In this document: positions 13,171 to 25,204 of the stretch, piece after piece
How the letters are laid out: the number at the start of each line of letters is the position of its first letter
Position numbering within the stretch: the stretch's first letter is position 1
Assembly: GCA_026724425.1 (NCBI GenBank)
Contig: JAIUCV010000089.1
Span: forward strand, 3,162,001 to 3,226,000
Direction: 5' to 3'
DNA: 64,000 nt
DNA from: Erythrophleum ivorense
Taxonomy: Eukaryota > Streptophyta > Magnoliopsida > Fabales > Fabaceae
The notes under the pieces: generated by a model
Seen by the model: the letters and a program-made list of their open reading frames with translations, nothing else
Databases searched by the model: none
Told to the model about the DNA's origin: nothing
Position numbers and translations under genes: made by a program

Positions 13171-15494
13171 AATGATAGTATGTGTTTAGATAGATGTCAA
13201 TGAATGGAATAATTAATTTAAAGTAAATTATTATTTGGGGGTCTTTTAGAATATAATTTTTTTAGTTACAATTTTTAACTTCTTAATTATAATTTTTATT
13301 TTTTAAACTTATAATTTGGAATCTAAAACTAAAAAAAAGTTTTAAAAACATACTTTTTGGTCAATATTAAAAAAATCAGACAAAATTGACTGATTAAATT
13401 AAAAAACCAATGAGTCAACTTTGGTATTAATTCACTTAACTCGCAAATCTGACTTACCAAAATACTAATAAAAAATTAGTTGAGTTGATAAAAAATCAGT
13501 TAGTCAAACTTTTTTTCTTTAATTGATAGAAGAAGAAAGTCTAATAAGAAGAAAATGGGTTCGTGGATCTAAAGGCAAGGATAAAGCTCTAACACACCCT
13601 TAAGCCACAGCTAGAGTATGGGTTTGCGAACTTGAAGAATAAAGCTTCTAAAGAACAAGGATATGAAAGATAAAGTATAAGGATTTGAAGAGCATAGATG
13701 AAGCATCGAGTTCATGAATTCATCTGTTTTGTGGATTGTAGATTACTTATATGAAGATTAGTGAGTTAATGGAAGAAGACGAAGAAGAGTTAATGAATGA
13801 AGAAAAGCCCATATGGTGCGTTTGAAGGCTTGCATTAGAATACAAAGGAACTAGTGTTATCTAATTTTGTTGTCCCCCATCCGAACTTTGTTTTCAAATA
13901 TGGTACGTTTACATACTAGAACACCAAAATCAACAAACTAATATTGTTTTTAGATTATGCTATGTAATTATCAACTTGTGCTTGTTATTTAAATAGCTAG
14001 CCATTAGTATAAAAAAAGACATTAGATGAATTAAGGAGGACATTGTAACAGGCAAGGTATACTTGCAAACTGTCTTTGGTATTTTGGTCTTATTATATAG
14101 TTTTTTTATATTATTATATATTTTATTATTATTTATTATATATCTCTTCTTAATTATCATATTAGTGGGTTAGAGAGAATGGTTGAGAAAATATAAAGAA
14201 GAGGGTGGTGTAGGAGCATGAATGAGAGAATATGAAAAAAGGAAGATATTGAATTGATTTGAGTTTTGATTTTCTAATTTTGATAGAAGAAATGAAAGAA
14301 AAGATAGAAAGTGAGGCATTTGTTATGATAATTATACATTATTTTAATGTATGTAATTTTAAAATATATTACTTTAATTATATTAACATTAGACAACACA
14401 AATAAAAGCTTCTTTCTTCGCTTTATTGTATAACAAAATAACAAATCTTTTACTCCCATGTACCATGACAATCACCAATTTGGCCAGATTGGAAGGAACT
14501 CACTCACATGATGCATTGGGTTGCAATGCGATGTGAAGTGGAGGCTTAGGAAGAGACTTTCAAAATTTGCAAAGTTATGGAAGACAACTATGAGGTGGGT
14601 ATATTAAGAAATTAAATTTAAAAAAGGATTACTTGTAAGAGGCTTATTAGGAAATTTCAAAAAGGAACAAAATCTAAAAGAATTCAAAAAAATTGATTGT
14701 GTGAATAATGTTTCAATTGAATAAATTTAAATCCCTTTGCATAATAAAAATTAAAAAAAATATTTTTTATTAAAAAATTTTACAAAATTTGAATATTTTG
14801 TAATATACGTTGTGGTTTAAATTTGTATTAGTAATAAAATGTTTCAAATTTATTGGTATTTGTTTAAACTCATTAATCATGATAAAATTTGTGATAGTTG
14901 GTATAAATCCGTATGTATATAAAAAAAATTGGCAATCAACTGCAAGCAAATAAAAAGAATCAAATACATTGAAATTATGACATGATTCGAAGAATTTAGA
15001 ACATTGTTATTGATATTTTTTTTTTTTGGTCTAGTGATATAGCACTCCCTTTTATGTGTGATTTTTTTGAACTTTTAAAATATTTTTAGTGTTTAATCAC
15101 AAAGTTATGATTTTTATTAAGCTTAAAATAAAATCAAAGTACTAAAGGAAAACACTATAAGGAATATATGATAAGTCCTTCCAATTTTATGTTTTGGAAG
15201 CAGTTTTGTATAGTTCCTTTCAAAAGGAAATGTAGTTTTTTTATAGTATGATAATAAGAATAAGAACAAAAATTTGAAAAAAAAAATTTATGAGGGATTC
15301 TCTTACTATTGATTTTTTTTTTTCATTATAAAGATAATATCCAAAAATAATAATATATAAGTCATTACATTTTATTTATTTATATTGTAACTCTCAAACA
15401 ATAATAAAAAAATTCCCTTCTTTCTCTCATTAAAAATAACATATCTTTTCATTTCCCTTATTGACTTTCTATTTTATTTTATAATGAACCATTT
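13171..15494. other. AT-rich DNA interrupting the decayed gene copy
   Basis: About 2.3 kb separates the two homologous blocks of the truncated duplicate. At 21735-21757 the same two blocks lie directly together, so this is either an insertion into the copy or sequence deleted from the parent. I found no inverted termini, long terminal repeats or coding potential. A purine-rich stretch at 13520-13850 (GAAGAAGA, GATGAAGC) has stop codons and no recognisable product. Confidence 0.4.
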
Positions 15495-15865
15495 CATTTC
15501 ATCCTCTTCTAAAACAATGACTTTGTGGATCAATGCATTGGCTTTATTCTTCCTCCCGTGTCCCAGTTTCTCACGGAAATACAAGCCACTGATAGTACCC
15601 ATAACAAAGCACTGATGTTGGGCTTCGGATCTTCCTTGCCGGCCTATTAAACGTTTTATACTCACCTGGTAGGAAAGAATAGATAAGCAACGAGTTTCCC
15701 CCTTTACATTTTGTTTTCTTTCGTTATAACTCTAGTCAGAATTTGCTGATAACTGTTTTCTCCACTTCTTTTGTTGTTTGATACATGGCTTTGTATGAAT
15801 TGCAGAATGGAACCATGGAAATGAAGTCAATTTTTGACCAGAGGGAGAATATTACAAGTAACTTG

Positions 15866-16072
15866 CGGGCTATTTGGTATATAGTAAATTAGGAATAAAA
15901 ATAAAAATAAAAAACGATATTTTTATAGATAAAAAATAATTTTTATGTTCTTGCGTAACAAATTAATAAAAAATAATTGATACTATTAAGTAATAATTAT
16001 AAATATATAATAAATATTATACAATTTTTTCCCATTTTATTTTCAATTTAGATATCAGACACGTCCTTACTC
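15866..16072. mobile_element. Possible MITE remnant at the end of the gene copy
   Basis: The left end CGGGCTATTTGGTATATAG and the reverse complement of the right end (GACGTGTCTGATATCTAAATT) form an imperfect terminal inverted repeat around an AT-rich core. It starts exactly where homology to the downstream gene stops. Related core sequence occurs near 354-470 and 51795-51905. The evidence is weak because the termini are imperfect. Confidence 0.35.
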
Positions 16073-16983
16073 TTATTTTCTCAGGTTCAATTACACAATA
16101 TATATATATATATATATGTTGTTTTGGAAAAGTATTCTCTCTTACTTGAAATTAAAAAATAAGTTACAGCTGAAAATTCAACTCATTATGATCAAAATGC
16201 TCTGAAATAAAATAGCCACTTTTTTAAATTTAACAAATTTTAACCAATCAAAAAATAATAATAAATAATATTTTATTTTAAAAATAATATATGCATTATA
16301 TATATTTAATTAATATAAGTACTATTATAAATCTAAAATTTTTGTAATAATAATTAAACTTATTAAATTTTATTTTTATAGAATAAATTAATTTTATTAT
16401 TTTAGAAAAATAAATATTTTTATAAAACGAACTATATAATTAAGTAATTTTTCAAAAAAAAAATATCATTTTTATTGAAATTTTCATAATAAATGTCAAC
16501 CACAAGATAAACAAAACATAAATAGCAACCGTATATAATAAATGATTAAAAGATGCGAGCGGCCAATGAAAATTCTTTATTATTATAGGTGGTAACATTT
16601 ATTGATTTATCCTTTTTAGTAAGTTGCTCCTGTTTTACAAACACTGGATGGGTGCATGCAGCCGAGTTTTTTTTTGTCTAACTTGGTGTATTTGTGTGTG
16701 TGGGTGTGTTTTTAAGGTTTGGTGTTGGGTCAAGTCTTTTTTTGGAATAAAAATTCAAAAATAATTTTTTAAATAAATAAAATGTTTATATAAATTATTA
16801 TAAAAAAATATTTTTATCTTTAAAAAAATTTAATACAAATATTTATATTTTATTTTAAATTATATAATTAAGTTAAACTAAGTAAGATTAGTCAATACTA
16901 TTATTTTGATACTTAGTTCAGTCAACTTTTTTGGCTTGGCCTTATCTAACTCAAGTATGCTTTTGGAACTACGATTGGATGCT

Positions 16984-17540
16984 AGGCTTCGTTTGGTTGT
17001 TGGAAATAGGTCCAGCGGAAAGAAATAAAAAAGAATGCAAATGAATAGAAAAGAATTTTATAATCTATCATTATGTTTGATATAATATGAAAAGGAATAG
17101 AAGTTCATTTATTTTTTGTGTTTGATTAAATAAAAATAATACAATAATAAAAAAATAATTAAATGACCACAATACTTCTAAAATAAAAAAATAAATCATC
17201 ATAATAATATAATTTTTAATTTAAAAATAATTTTTTAATGATCAATAATTTAAAAAAATCATTTTTAAATGATCAATATTTGTTATTAATGTAAAAAAAT
17301 GTCAATTACCAATCCATTCCTTTAAACAGTGATGCTTTCCTTCCAATTTTTGAAGGATTTCACATTCCTCCACCTGCAAGAATTTGGACAGCACAATAGA
17401 ATTCTTTGCTGGTGAATTATTACAAGAATTTGGACAGCACAATGGAATTCTTTGCTGGTGAATTATTACAATCAAATGACAGAATGTTGTTTGGATTCCA
17501 TTCTTTAATGTCCTTTTCCAACAACCAAACGGCCCTTAGA
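16984..17540. mobile_element. MITE with a perfect 17-bp inverted terminus
   Basis: CGTTTGGTTGTTGGAAA at 16990-17006 is perfectly inverted at 17515-17531. Weaker inverted similarity continues on both sides (GGCTT.. and GGGC.. outside; A/G-rich segments inside). The unit is about 550 bp, non-coding and AT-rich in the centre. The ends resemble plant MITEs of the hAT or Harbinger type. The flanking three bases (CTA and TTA) do not make a clean target duplication, so I leave the superfamily open. Confidence 0.75.
17377..17468. repeat. 46-bp tandem duplication inside the MITE
   Basis: CAAGAATTTGGACAGCACAA begins at 17377 and again at 17423. The two 46-bp units differ at about one position (AATAGAATT and AATGGAATT). 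The high identity compared with the surrounding decay indicates a recent slippage or repair event inside the element. Confidence 0.9.
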
Positions 17541-17579
17541 CTAGTTGTACACCCTTTGTAGTTGAAATTTTTTATTAAA

Positions 17580-18460
17580 AACTTGAAATGGTCCGGGTCA
17601 GTGGTACTGATATGATCCGATTCATGGTAGCTCCAGGGATTGGGAGGAAGGGTGGCATGGCGGCGGATGTATAGAAATTGCTCGAATGACCCGAGGAAAA
17701 AAAAATGGCTTTTTGCCCCATTTGTCCTTTTCTTCTTGCCCTAATCGACAACTCCCCGGGGTGGAGGAACAAGGGAAGCTCCTTCTGACTCTTTCTTTCC
17801 TTTGAGCGTAGTCTTGTCACATTTCATGTGTTGGTCAGTACTGCTTGCAATTCTACACATTCGGTGTTGATAGATTACTGTTTTAACTTTTACGTATAAT
17901 TCACTAATCAAGATTGTTGTTATGGAAGCCATCTCACATCTATTTTTGAAGAATCCTTGTTGTTTTAATCATATTGTTCAGAAAAAGAATCTAAAATTAA
18001 ATTAGAAATGGCAAGAAGGCGCCATTTTCTCATTGGTTTGAGCTTTTATGCATTCCAATCAACCCCTATTTTGATTTATGCCAGGTAGTGACTCTTGGAT
18101 TTACTGAGACTTTGTATCCTCTATAATAACAGGGTTATACAGTAAAAGAGAGAATAAGATTAAAATATATATATAATTTATTTTTTTATACTCATTTTTT
18201 ATTACATTATATGCAATAATTTATTTATTGCAAATGATTTAAAGATTGTGTAAGCAAACATTGAATATATTTTTTTTCTTTTTAACTATCATTAACCTCT
18301 CTTTTTTTTTCTTTTTTTTCTTTTTAAATTGAAGAGAATCAGTTGGCTTGCTTGAGTGGCATTATGGAGGTGTGTTACATATCCTTTGGCAAACTTGCAA
18401 ATTTGACATTTTTATTTTAATGAAATGAATAACTGTTCAATGATTTCTTGAGATTAAGAA
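17580..18460 (+). pseudogene. Decayed, exonless copy of the SPT2 gene 5' region
   Basis: This plus-strand segment aligns with the minus strand of the SPT2 gene. 17580-17770 matches its promoter and leader (shared TCCGGGTC, GATTCA, TTGCCCCA / CTGCCCCA, TGCCCTAAT). 17771-17825 matches the start of the leader intron (CTTTCTTTCCTTT). 17845-18000 matches intron 2 near 7750-7600, and 18000-18460 matches intron 2 at about 7070-6725. Coding exons 1 and 2 are absent, so an internal deletion joined the leader intron to intron 2. The leader intron donor is destroyed: the parent's GGTAAGCT reads GGGAAGCT. There is no coding capacity. It lies in opposite orientation to the parent, about 8 kb away. Confidence 0.75.
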
Positions 18461-19275
18461 TTTATATATGTAAATACTATATTTTGTTTGGATTTTCTTT
18501 TAAAATAATAAATTTTGGCTGTTTGACTTTTATTTAATTTAAAATTCATTTTTAATTCAAAATTTGAGTCATTTTCACCATTTGAGTGTTAGTTAATTTT
18601 AAGTGAGTGTCAATTTCTAAGTCATATTTAATTTAATTTAATTTTTGAGTCATAACTATTTTGAGTTTATTTTAATTAAAGTTAAGTCATATTTTATTTT
18701 AATTTTGAACCATTAATAAAAAAATTAAAAAATTAAAGAAGACCTAGGTTGAGACCCAAATTAAAAATAACCCAAAGTCAAATCCAATTTTCAAAACCCA
18801 AAGCCCAAAACTCTCTTTTTTTCTTAATACATCAAAGCCCAAAGCTCTCAAAGGTAAGAATATACCCAAAAAAAGTAGAAAGTCACAGGACGCACATTTT
18901 CCCGGAGCTCAGATCAGTCCCGCAATGCAGCGTTCCTTCCATCTCCAGTGGGCAGTCCTAAATGCATTACCTATGTGCGTTTCAACCATATCAGCTTCAT
19001 CAGGAACGCGCGATTCAAGGGAGCTAGAAGAGGAAAGTCTAGGAGAATTGCGATAGCTTGGGCTCAACGAAAGTCAAAGAAGGAAGGTCAAGCACAACGA
19101 TTTGGGGGAAAGAGATTCGTATAAGTTTTCTTAAGGCACACCATATCCGCTATAAAGGGGGGAAGAAAGAAAGGACGGGGGAAGAGAGAAGCTGTATTGG
19201 ATTTTATCAGTGGCGGTGCTGTTTAGCTTCACGGCACTGATTCTTCTGTTTTAGAGAAGCTGAGAATCAAAACAG
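18461..19275 (+). promoter_or_regulatory. Promoter and 5'UTR exon of the 22012-25204 gene
   Basis: The AT-rich flank gives way at about 18880 to a more GC-rich stretch that ends in a strong donor (AAAACAG then GTAAGT; exon end 19275). The matching acceptor TTGCAG ends at 22010, one base before the ATG codon's A at 22012. This implies a 2735-nt 5'UTR intron (19276-22010). The start site is not determined. Short open frames in the leader look incidental. Confidence 0.55.
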
Positions 19276-20099
19276 GTAAGTCCTAAATACTCCCTTCGTA
19301 TTGCTTGAAAGATGCGACTCTCATTGTGTTTTTAATCATGTTGATTCAAAGTTTCGCTTCGCTGATGTTTGTTGCCGGAGTTCTTTGGTAAATGGGGAAT
19401 TGGTTTGTCTCTATTATGGTTAGATTAGTTGCAGAACCTTGAAGCAAAGGGGAGAATTTCTGAATTTGTGAATGTTCTGAATTAAGGTCCAAACTGACCT
19501 ATCCCCTGTGTGTCCTAGTCTGTTATGGTGGTGGGTTTTAATTATGATTCATTATCACGTCTTCATGGGTTTCATCTTTGCGGATATGGAATTTTAACTG
19601 AATAATGTCATTTTTTTTCAAAGAATGTTCTGCATGCTGATCTATTGAATGTTGTGGGTGGAAAGTAGTTTGATTTGTGCCTCTTGCTGCTTTACTCTGT
19701 CCTGTCGCTAGGTTGAGATTTTAGTTGGAAATGGCCCTGCTTCTTTGATTGTATTTTGATTCAATTAAGCTTGGGTATTTAACGGCTACTTTGTTTTGCC
19801 TGTACTTGGGGATTTTCTAATGAATTCATAAGGGTTGTCATGTTGTCTACTTTTTGCTGTCGGTTTCTCTTTGTTTGAAGTCAAATGCTTGCTTCGGGTG
19901 GCTTTATGCCTTAACACTTGCTATTTTGATTTGGATTGTTTGTAGCAAAAGATATTATCATTTCATATGTTTACATTAAAATGAAGTGCACTTTATGGAA
20001 ATTTGTTGCTTGAAACATTGGGCATGCTGAATACTGCTTGGTATTGTTTGCAACTTTATGGGTCTGATGGGGTTGATAATATGTGCTGGCGCTTTTGTT

Positions 20100-21236
20100 T
20101 GAGTGCTAACAACAGCACTCCTTTTTTCACTGAGTGGGGTTGACAATATGGATCAAACGATGGCATAAATTCTTATTGTAAATCATGTTTTTACATAAAC
20201 CATTTAATTTTAAATTCTTTTTAATAGTTTCGCTTATAGTTTTTCTTAGTTTTCGTCTACTTTTAATTATTGGACTACTTTCTATTTAATATACTCTCTT
20301 TATTAGAGTTTTTATGGGTCTTATCCACACATGCCTAAGGCATAAATTCTTATTGTAAATCATGTTTTTACATAAACCATTTAATTTTAAATTCTTTTTA
20401 ATAATTTTGCTTATAGTTTTTCTTCATTTTCTTATACTTTTAACTATTGGACTACTCTCCATTTAATCTACTTTCTTTATTAGAGTTTTTATGGGTCTTC
20501 TCCAGACATGCCTAAACCATCTCAAGTGCGATTCTACCATCTTTTTTGCAATAGGTGCGATCTCTATTTTCTCTCTAATACATTCATTTCTAATTCTATT
20601 ATGTCTAATGTGCTCACTTATCCAACGTAACATTCTCATCTCTGCAAGTTTGAATTTATTCTCTTATGAATTTTTTATTACCCAACACTTAGTCTCATAT
20701 AACATTGCAAGTCTTATAACTGTGCATTAAAATTTATCTTTTAAGTTTGAGCGGTACTTTTTTATCACAAATAACACTCAAATCACTCCTCTATTTCATT
20801 ATACTTTCCTTTGTTTCCTTTTCATGTTGTATGATAGAACTAAGAGACTTAAATTGTGTGATTTGTGGTAAGAGTGATATTAAGTGATAATTTATTTTGC
20901 CCCGTTTTGAATGGTAAAAAAAGATATTGCAAATGCCAAAATTTCTTGGTTGGCAAATTATGATTATGTCTTCCAATGATTCCTTTCCTTGATATGCACT
21001 CCTAGGCGTAGTCCTTTTTTTGTTCTGGAACTTTGAACTATATTGTTCTAAGTTTATTTTTTTAATTGGCATGTATGATTTCTAATATTAAGTCTATTAT
21101 GGATCTCGAAATACTCGTCTATTTCATTCACTTGCTCGAATCTTATGTTTTATATTTTCCTTTATTTCCCCATCATGTTATATGATAGAACCAAGATACC
21201 TAAACTGTATGATTTGTAGTAAGAGTGATATTGAAT
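20100..21236 (-). mobile_element. Second, heavily decayed RTE-type LINE fragment
   Basis: It sits in the 5'UTR intron of the next gene, antisense to it. The plus strand at about 20122-20150 carries the same RTE 3'-end signature as the fragment at 3655-4833 (CACTGAGTGGGGTTGACAAT). 20500-20700 matches 3880-4120 of that element. There is an internal tandem duplication (CATAAATTCTTATTGTAAAT at 20164 and again at 20341, period 177). A further duplicated piece at about 21100-21236 repeats 20780-20880. No open reverse-transcriptase frame remains. Confidence 0.75.
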
Positions 21237-21255
21237 ATACATTAGTTTTTCTTTG

Positions 21256-21723
21256 GAAAAAGGGGAAACTACATTTTACCCTTTTGAATTATAGCACAAT
21301 TACACTATTGGTACCTAAAGTTTAAAATGTAACATTTTGGTCCCTTAAACTATTATAAAAAGTGAATTAATTATCCATTTGTTAATCTGAACATCTAATA
21401 ACTATGTGACTAACAAGAGTTGACATTCAGGCCTTCAAAAATCAACCTCTGCCATCTATATGTCCCTATGAAAAAGACTTATTTCTCTCAGGATAGATAG
21501 CACAAGATGACCTATTTTTCTCAAAACAGATAGCACAAGTCGACTTTTGTAGACTTGAAAGTCAACTTCTATTGGTAACATGGCTGTTAGATGTTAAATT
21601 TAATAAATGGTTAGCAGTTTTGCTTTTTATGATAGTTCAAGGGAGCAAAGTGTTATATTTTAAAGTTTAGGTACCAATGTTATAATTAGGCTATAGTTTA
21701 GGGGTGAAATACTTTCCCCAAAA
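21256..21723. mobile_element. Foldback MITE (better-preserved copy)
   Basis: About 468 bp, nearly all of it self-complementary. The left arm GGGGAAACTACATTTTACCC pairs with the right terminus (GGGGTGAAATACTTTCCCC). Inner segments also pair: CCATTTGTTAATCTGAACAT with ATGTTAAATTTAATAAATGG, and AAGAGTTGACATTCA with TTGAAAGTCAACTTC. It is non-coding, lies in the 5'UTR intron, and its diverged duplicate is at 12690-13145. Confidence 0.75.
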
Positions 21724-22011
21724 CGAAGAAAGGAATTGATGATGGAAAATAAAACCTAGCATATGAAACAGTGACATAGTGGATCAATGTTCAAGTTTTG
21801 TTCTTCCTCTCACTTCTTAGTTTCTCACAGAAGGACGAACTACACAGTATACACAGAATAGCAGCATTGGGCTTTGGTTCTACCTTACCTGTCTGTTGTA
21901 GGCTTATACTCATATGATTTATGCGTGAATAAATAAGTAATGAATTTCCCCTCTCAAAATTTCATTGAAATAAAGCTGAAGTTTTTTCTTTTGTTTTGTT
22001 CAAATTGCAGA

Positions 22012-25000
22012 ATGGGAAGCACAGAAAACATGTTGATTTCTGACGTGAGGGAGAATATTTTGCACACATTTAAGGATTTCATGACTGGGTAATTGCAAAT
22101 ATACTATTATGTATTTATTTATTTTGTATGTACCTGAAAGAATAAATTAGGAAGTGATTTTTTTTGGGGGGGGGGGGGGTTTCTCTTGTCAAGTGCAAAT
22201 AGATTACATGCTTGCCTTGACTGACCCTTTGAAAGTGGAGAATTCTTGAGATATTGTATTTGTATCATTGGGAACTCTACCTATTCCTGACAGGAAAGAG
22301 CTTTCCCTCTCATGCATGCTATCAAAAGTGAAAAATGATGTGAAATAATTGAAAGCATTCCTCCCTAATAAGAAGAGAAAGAGATTAATGTTTTGCTTAT
22401 GGCCTGTGGAGTTGCCTTGCTGATTTTTATTCCATAAGCTACTAAAACAACTTCAAATCAACAGCAAACTCATGTCAAGAAGCATACTGAACTAAATTAA
22501 TCGAGGGAAGAATTTTACATGTTTAAAAACATCGTAAGTATCATTTAATTAGATTACTGGCTTGTTGGTTTATGAAGTTTAGATTGTTTACCTGAGTAAT
22601 ACAATCAGATGGCAAGCATTAAGATAACTAGTTCTGAAAATGCAATAAGTGATCCCCATACCCAGGAATGGAGGGAGTAAAAAATTAAGGTGGTGGTGGG
22701 GAAAAAATAAAATTTGAAAATAATGAAATGAAAGAATGCATTATGAAAAATTTATCACAGGTACATATACTACTACTGATGAAGCACAGTCTTGATATGC
22801 AAATATGTTTTTGCTTTGCTTCTCTCTCTTGTGATTACTGAATTCTAGAATAGCATTATTTTGTCTTTTCTTTTGCTCATATTATGTAATTGTTTGGGTT
22901 TTTTTCTCAACTATCCTGTGGTAGGATTACAAAAATTGATGAGTTGGGAACTGCTGGAAGCAGGCTGCTGATTGGCTTTCAACAAGCACTTGGTAGTTTT
23001 ACAAAGTTATGTTTACTTTGTGTTAGTAGTGCAAAATAATAATTCTTCTCACATTCTTCATTGATGTTATAACCTTTCACTTTATCATGCAGAGCACATT
23101 CGAAGACCTCCTATAGATAGGACTTCTGAATTAATTGACAAGATGATTATAGCTAATGAAACAAAGAGAGTTAAAATGTATATCGAAGCTGGATGTAGGA
23201 ACCCCCTTGATGGTGTCCAGAATGTAAACAAGAGTAAGGGCTACTATTTTTAACCACCTTAATTTGGGTGACAGATATATTTGAGAAGTAAACAAAAATG
23301 TTCTTAGTAAGATTCAAACAAAAATGTAACTTAGTCTTTTTTCCTTTTGGCAGTTTCATTATTTCATAATGATTGACTTCTTGAGTGGTTATCATTATAT
23401 TCATGATTTCCCACACAACTGCAACTTTACAATAGTTAGCCATGCTTTTCTTGACAGAAGTTCTCAATTAATGATTATATTTGCTTTGCATACATTTGAT
23501 GATAGGATTTAAGCAAAGTATTATATTCAAGGTAGACTGGGTTTAAATTTCTCACTTGTAACTTTCTCTTTTAATTCTTCAACTCCTCTTTGGCTTCCAT
23601 TAAATCCTTTCGGTTAGTTTACCATCAACTGCTGCATTTGATATATTTTGAATGAAGTTACAAGATAATTTTGTCATCAATTATCAACTAAGTTGCAAAT
23701 TGATTCAATTTTATTGCTGTATTTCCTGCACTAACCATAATAACTGTTTCAATATGGCAAAAATGTACATATGGAAGTGAACTCATGCAAACTTGGACTT
23801 CTTGACCATATAAGCAAAGGTCAGCTCTCTTTTCTATGTGACTAATTACTTTCTACTATATTTATAATAACAAAGGCATTTGTTGGATATTTTAGGATCT
23901 GGAACTGTCATGTTATTTCTTTAACCATATGGAGCCTGTAGCCTTTATCTATGCTATCTTCATTGTGGCTTACATTCAACATTTGTCCATGAAATAAATA
24001 ATCTGGTAGCATTTTCCAATTTTAAAAAAAATGCTTTTCAGCATAATTTCTGAAAGATGTTTTCCAACTTGGGTCAAAGCAACTGACATTATACTACATC
24101 ACTACTCAAGCATGTTTCAATATTGGCAACGCATTGAGGAAAACTGTGTACTTGATATTTAGTTGAAGACAAACATGTTTCAATATTGGTTAAAATATGC
24201 TTATGATCTTAAGCTTTTGGTTTTAAATTGTTCTTGACAGAGATAAAGTAGACACTTTATTTATTAGCTGTTCATCTTTTGTGTTATTATGTTTGGTGAA
24301 GTGGCTATTATCTTGACAACACTCTTTCCTGCTATAGGGCAAGAAGAGCAAGTTGTTAGTCCTGGGTTATATTGATATTTGAATTGATTGTATTCTTGAC
24401 ATATAAGTAATGTCACCTTTCTCTTTATTTTCAACCTGGTTGAAATTTTTCATTTGCAACTCTTGGTGATTTTCTTTTTCTGTATTAATTTGACAATGAA
24501 ATAGTCAAGTATGTCTTGCAGCCAAAGTAATACTTAATGAACTTGAAGGTCTTTTGGGCGAAGTTACAAATTCCGTACAAAGTATGGATGGAAATTTATT
24601 ACCCATTTCTGAGCAGGATTCTGCTAATGAATTGAATGGCCATGCAACCTATAATGATGCGGTAAAAGTTTTATTTCTTGTTTTGAAAGAATTTTTAATG
24701 CAATTGCTATCTTTTTAACCCGTGTATACCAGGTTTTGTGATTATATACGAAGTATAATATTTGTTTTTCATATCCTTGTTTGTTTTCTGTTCACATACA
24801 TCTGTGTATCCTCGTAAGATTAGCAGTTTACATGCTCTTCTTGATAGAGATGATCATGACATTTTAGCTTTCTCAAGAATACTGACTACCTTTTTCTCAG
24901 GACGAAATGGCTTTGTCTTATTCTCAAAATACTGATGTCACACAATTAGCTGCCCTCATGGGTATCATGTACAGTATGGTCAAGCAAGACTATCTGATGC

Positions 25001-25204
25001 AGGTGATGATGAGCTCTTTTAAACCTTTTAATCATAGTCAAAAGGAAAACCTAAAAATCCTCCTTATTGTTGCAGGAAAAGATCGTTTCAGCTTTAAATC
25101 TCAAGTCATCATCGGGAGAACTGGAAAGCTACTGCCTAATGTGGTCTTTGCGGCCGTTTATAAATGATGACATCATGCATCAAGCTTGGAGACTTATTTC
25201 CTGA
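22012..25204 (+). CDS. Plant-specific protein of unknown function
   Basis: Seven coding exons: 22012-22088, 22925-22992, 23093-23233, 23778-23819, 24522-24661, 24901-25002, 25076-25204. All junctions are GT-AG, and the phases close to 699 nt (232 aa). The start MGSTENMLISDVRENILHTF lies just after an intron acceptor. Conserved-looking blocks are LGTAGSRLLIGFQQALEHI, RRPPIDRTSELIDKMI, ANETKRVKMYIEAGC, KLGLLDHISKAKVILNELEG and the C-terminal YCLMWSLRPFIND. I see no signal peptide, membrane segment or catalytic motif; helical content seems likely. I recall similar proteins across land plants under a DUF heading (possibly DUF7795, not certain). Exon 4 is 42 nt and frame-neutral, so skipping would remove 14 residues without a frameshift. 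A truncated copy of the 5' end lies upstream at 12658-15865. Confidence 0.85.

Larger units (their letters stand above)
12658..15865 (+). pseudogene. Decayed partial copy of the 5' region of the 22012-25204 gene
   Basis: Two blocks match the intron and start of the downstream gene in the same order and orientation. Block 1 (12658-13170) matches 21235-21735, including a foldback element and flanking bases outside it (TACATTAGTTTTTTCTTTGG). Block 2 (about 15495-15865) matches 21757-22062, including the intron 3' end, the TTGCAGA acceptor and the first coding exon. In the copy the ATG at 15807 is followed after four codons by an in-frame TGA (ATG GAA CCA TGG AAA TGA), and there is a one-base deletion relative to the intact exon. 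Homology stops soon after GAGGGAGAATATTACAAG. The blocks are separated by about 2.3 kb of unrelated DNA. It is a dead duplicate fragment. Confidence 0.75.
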
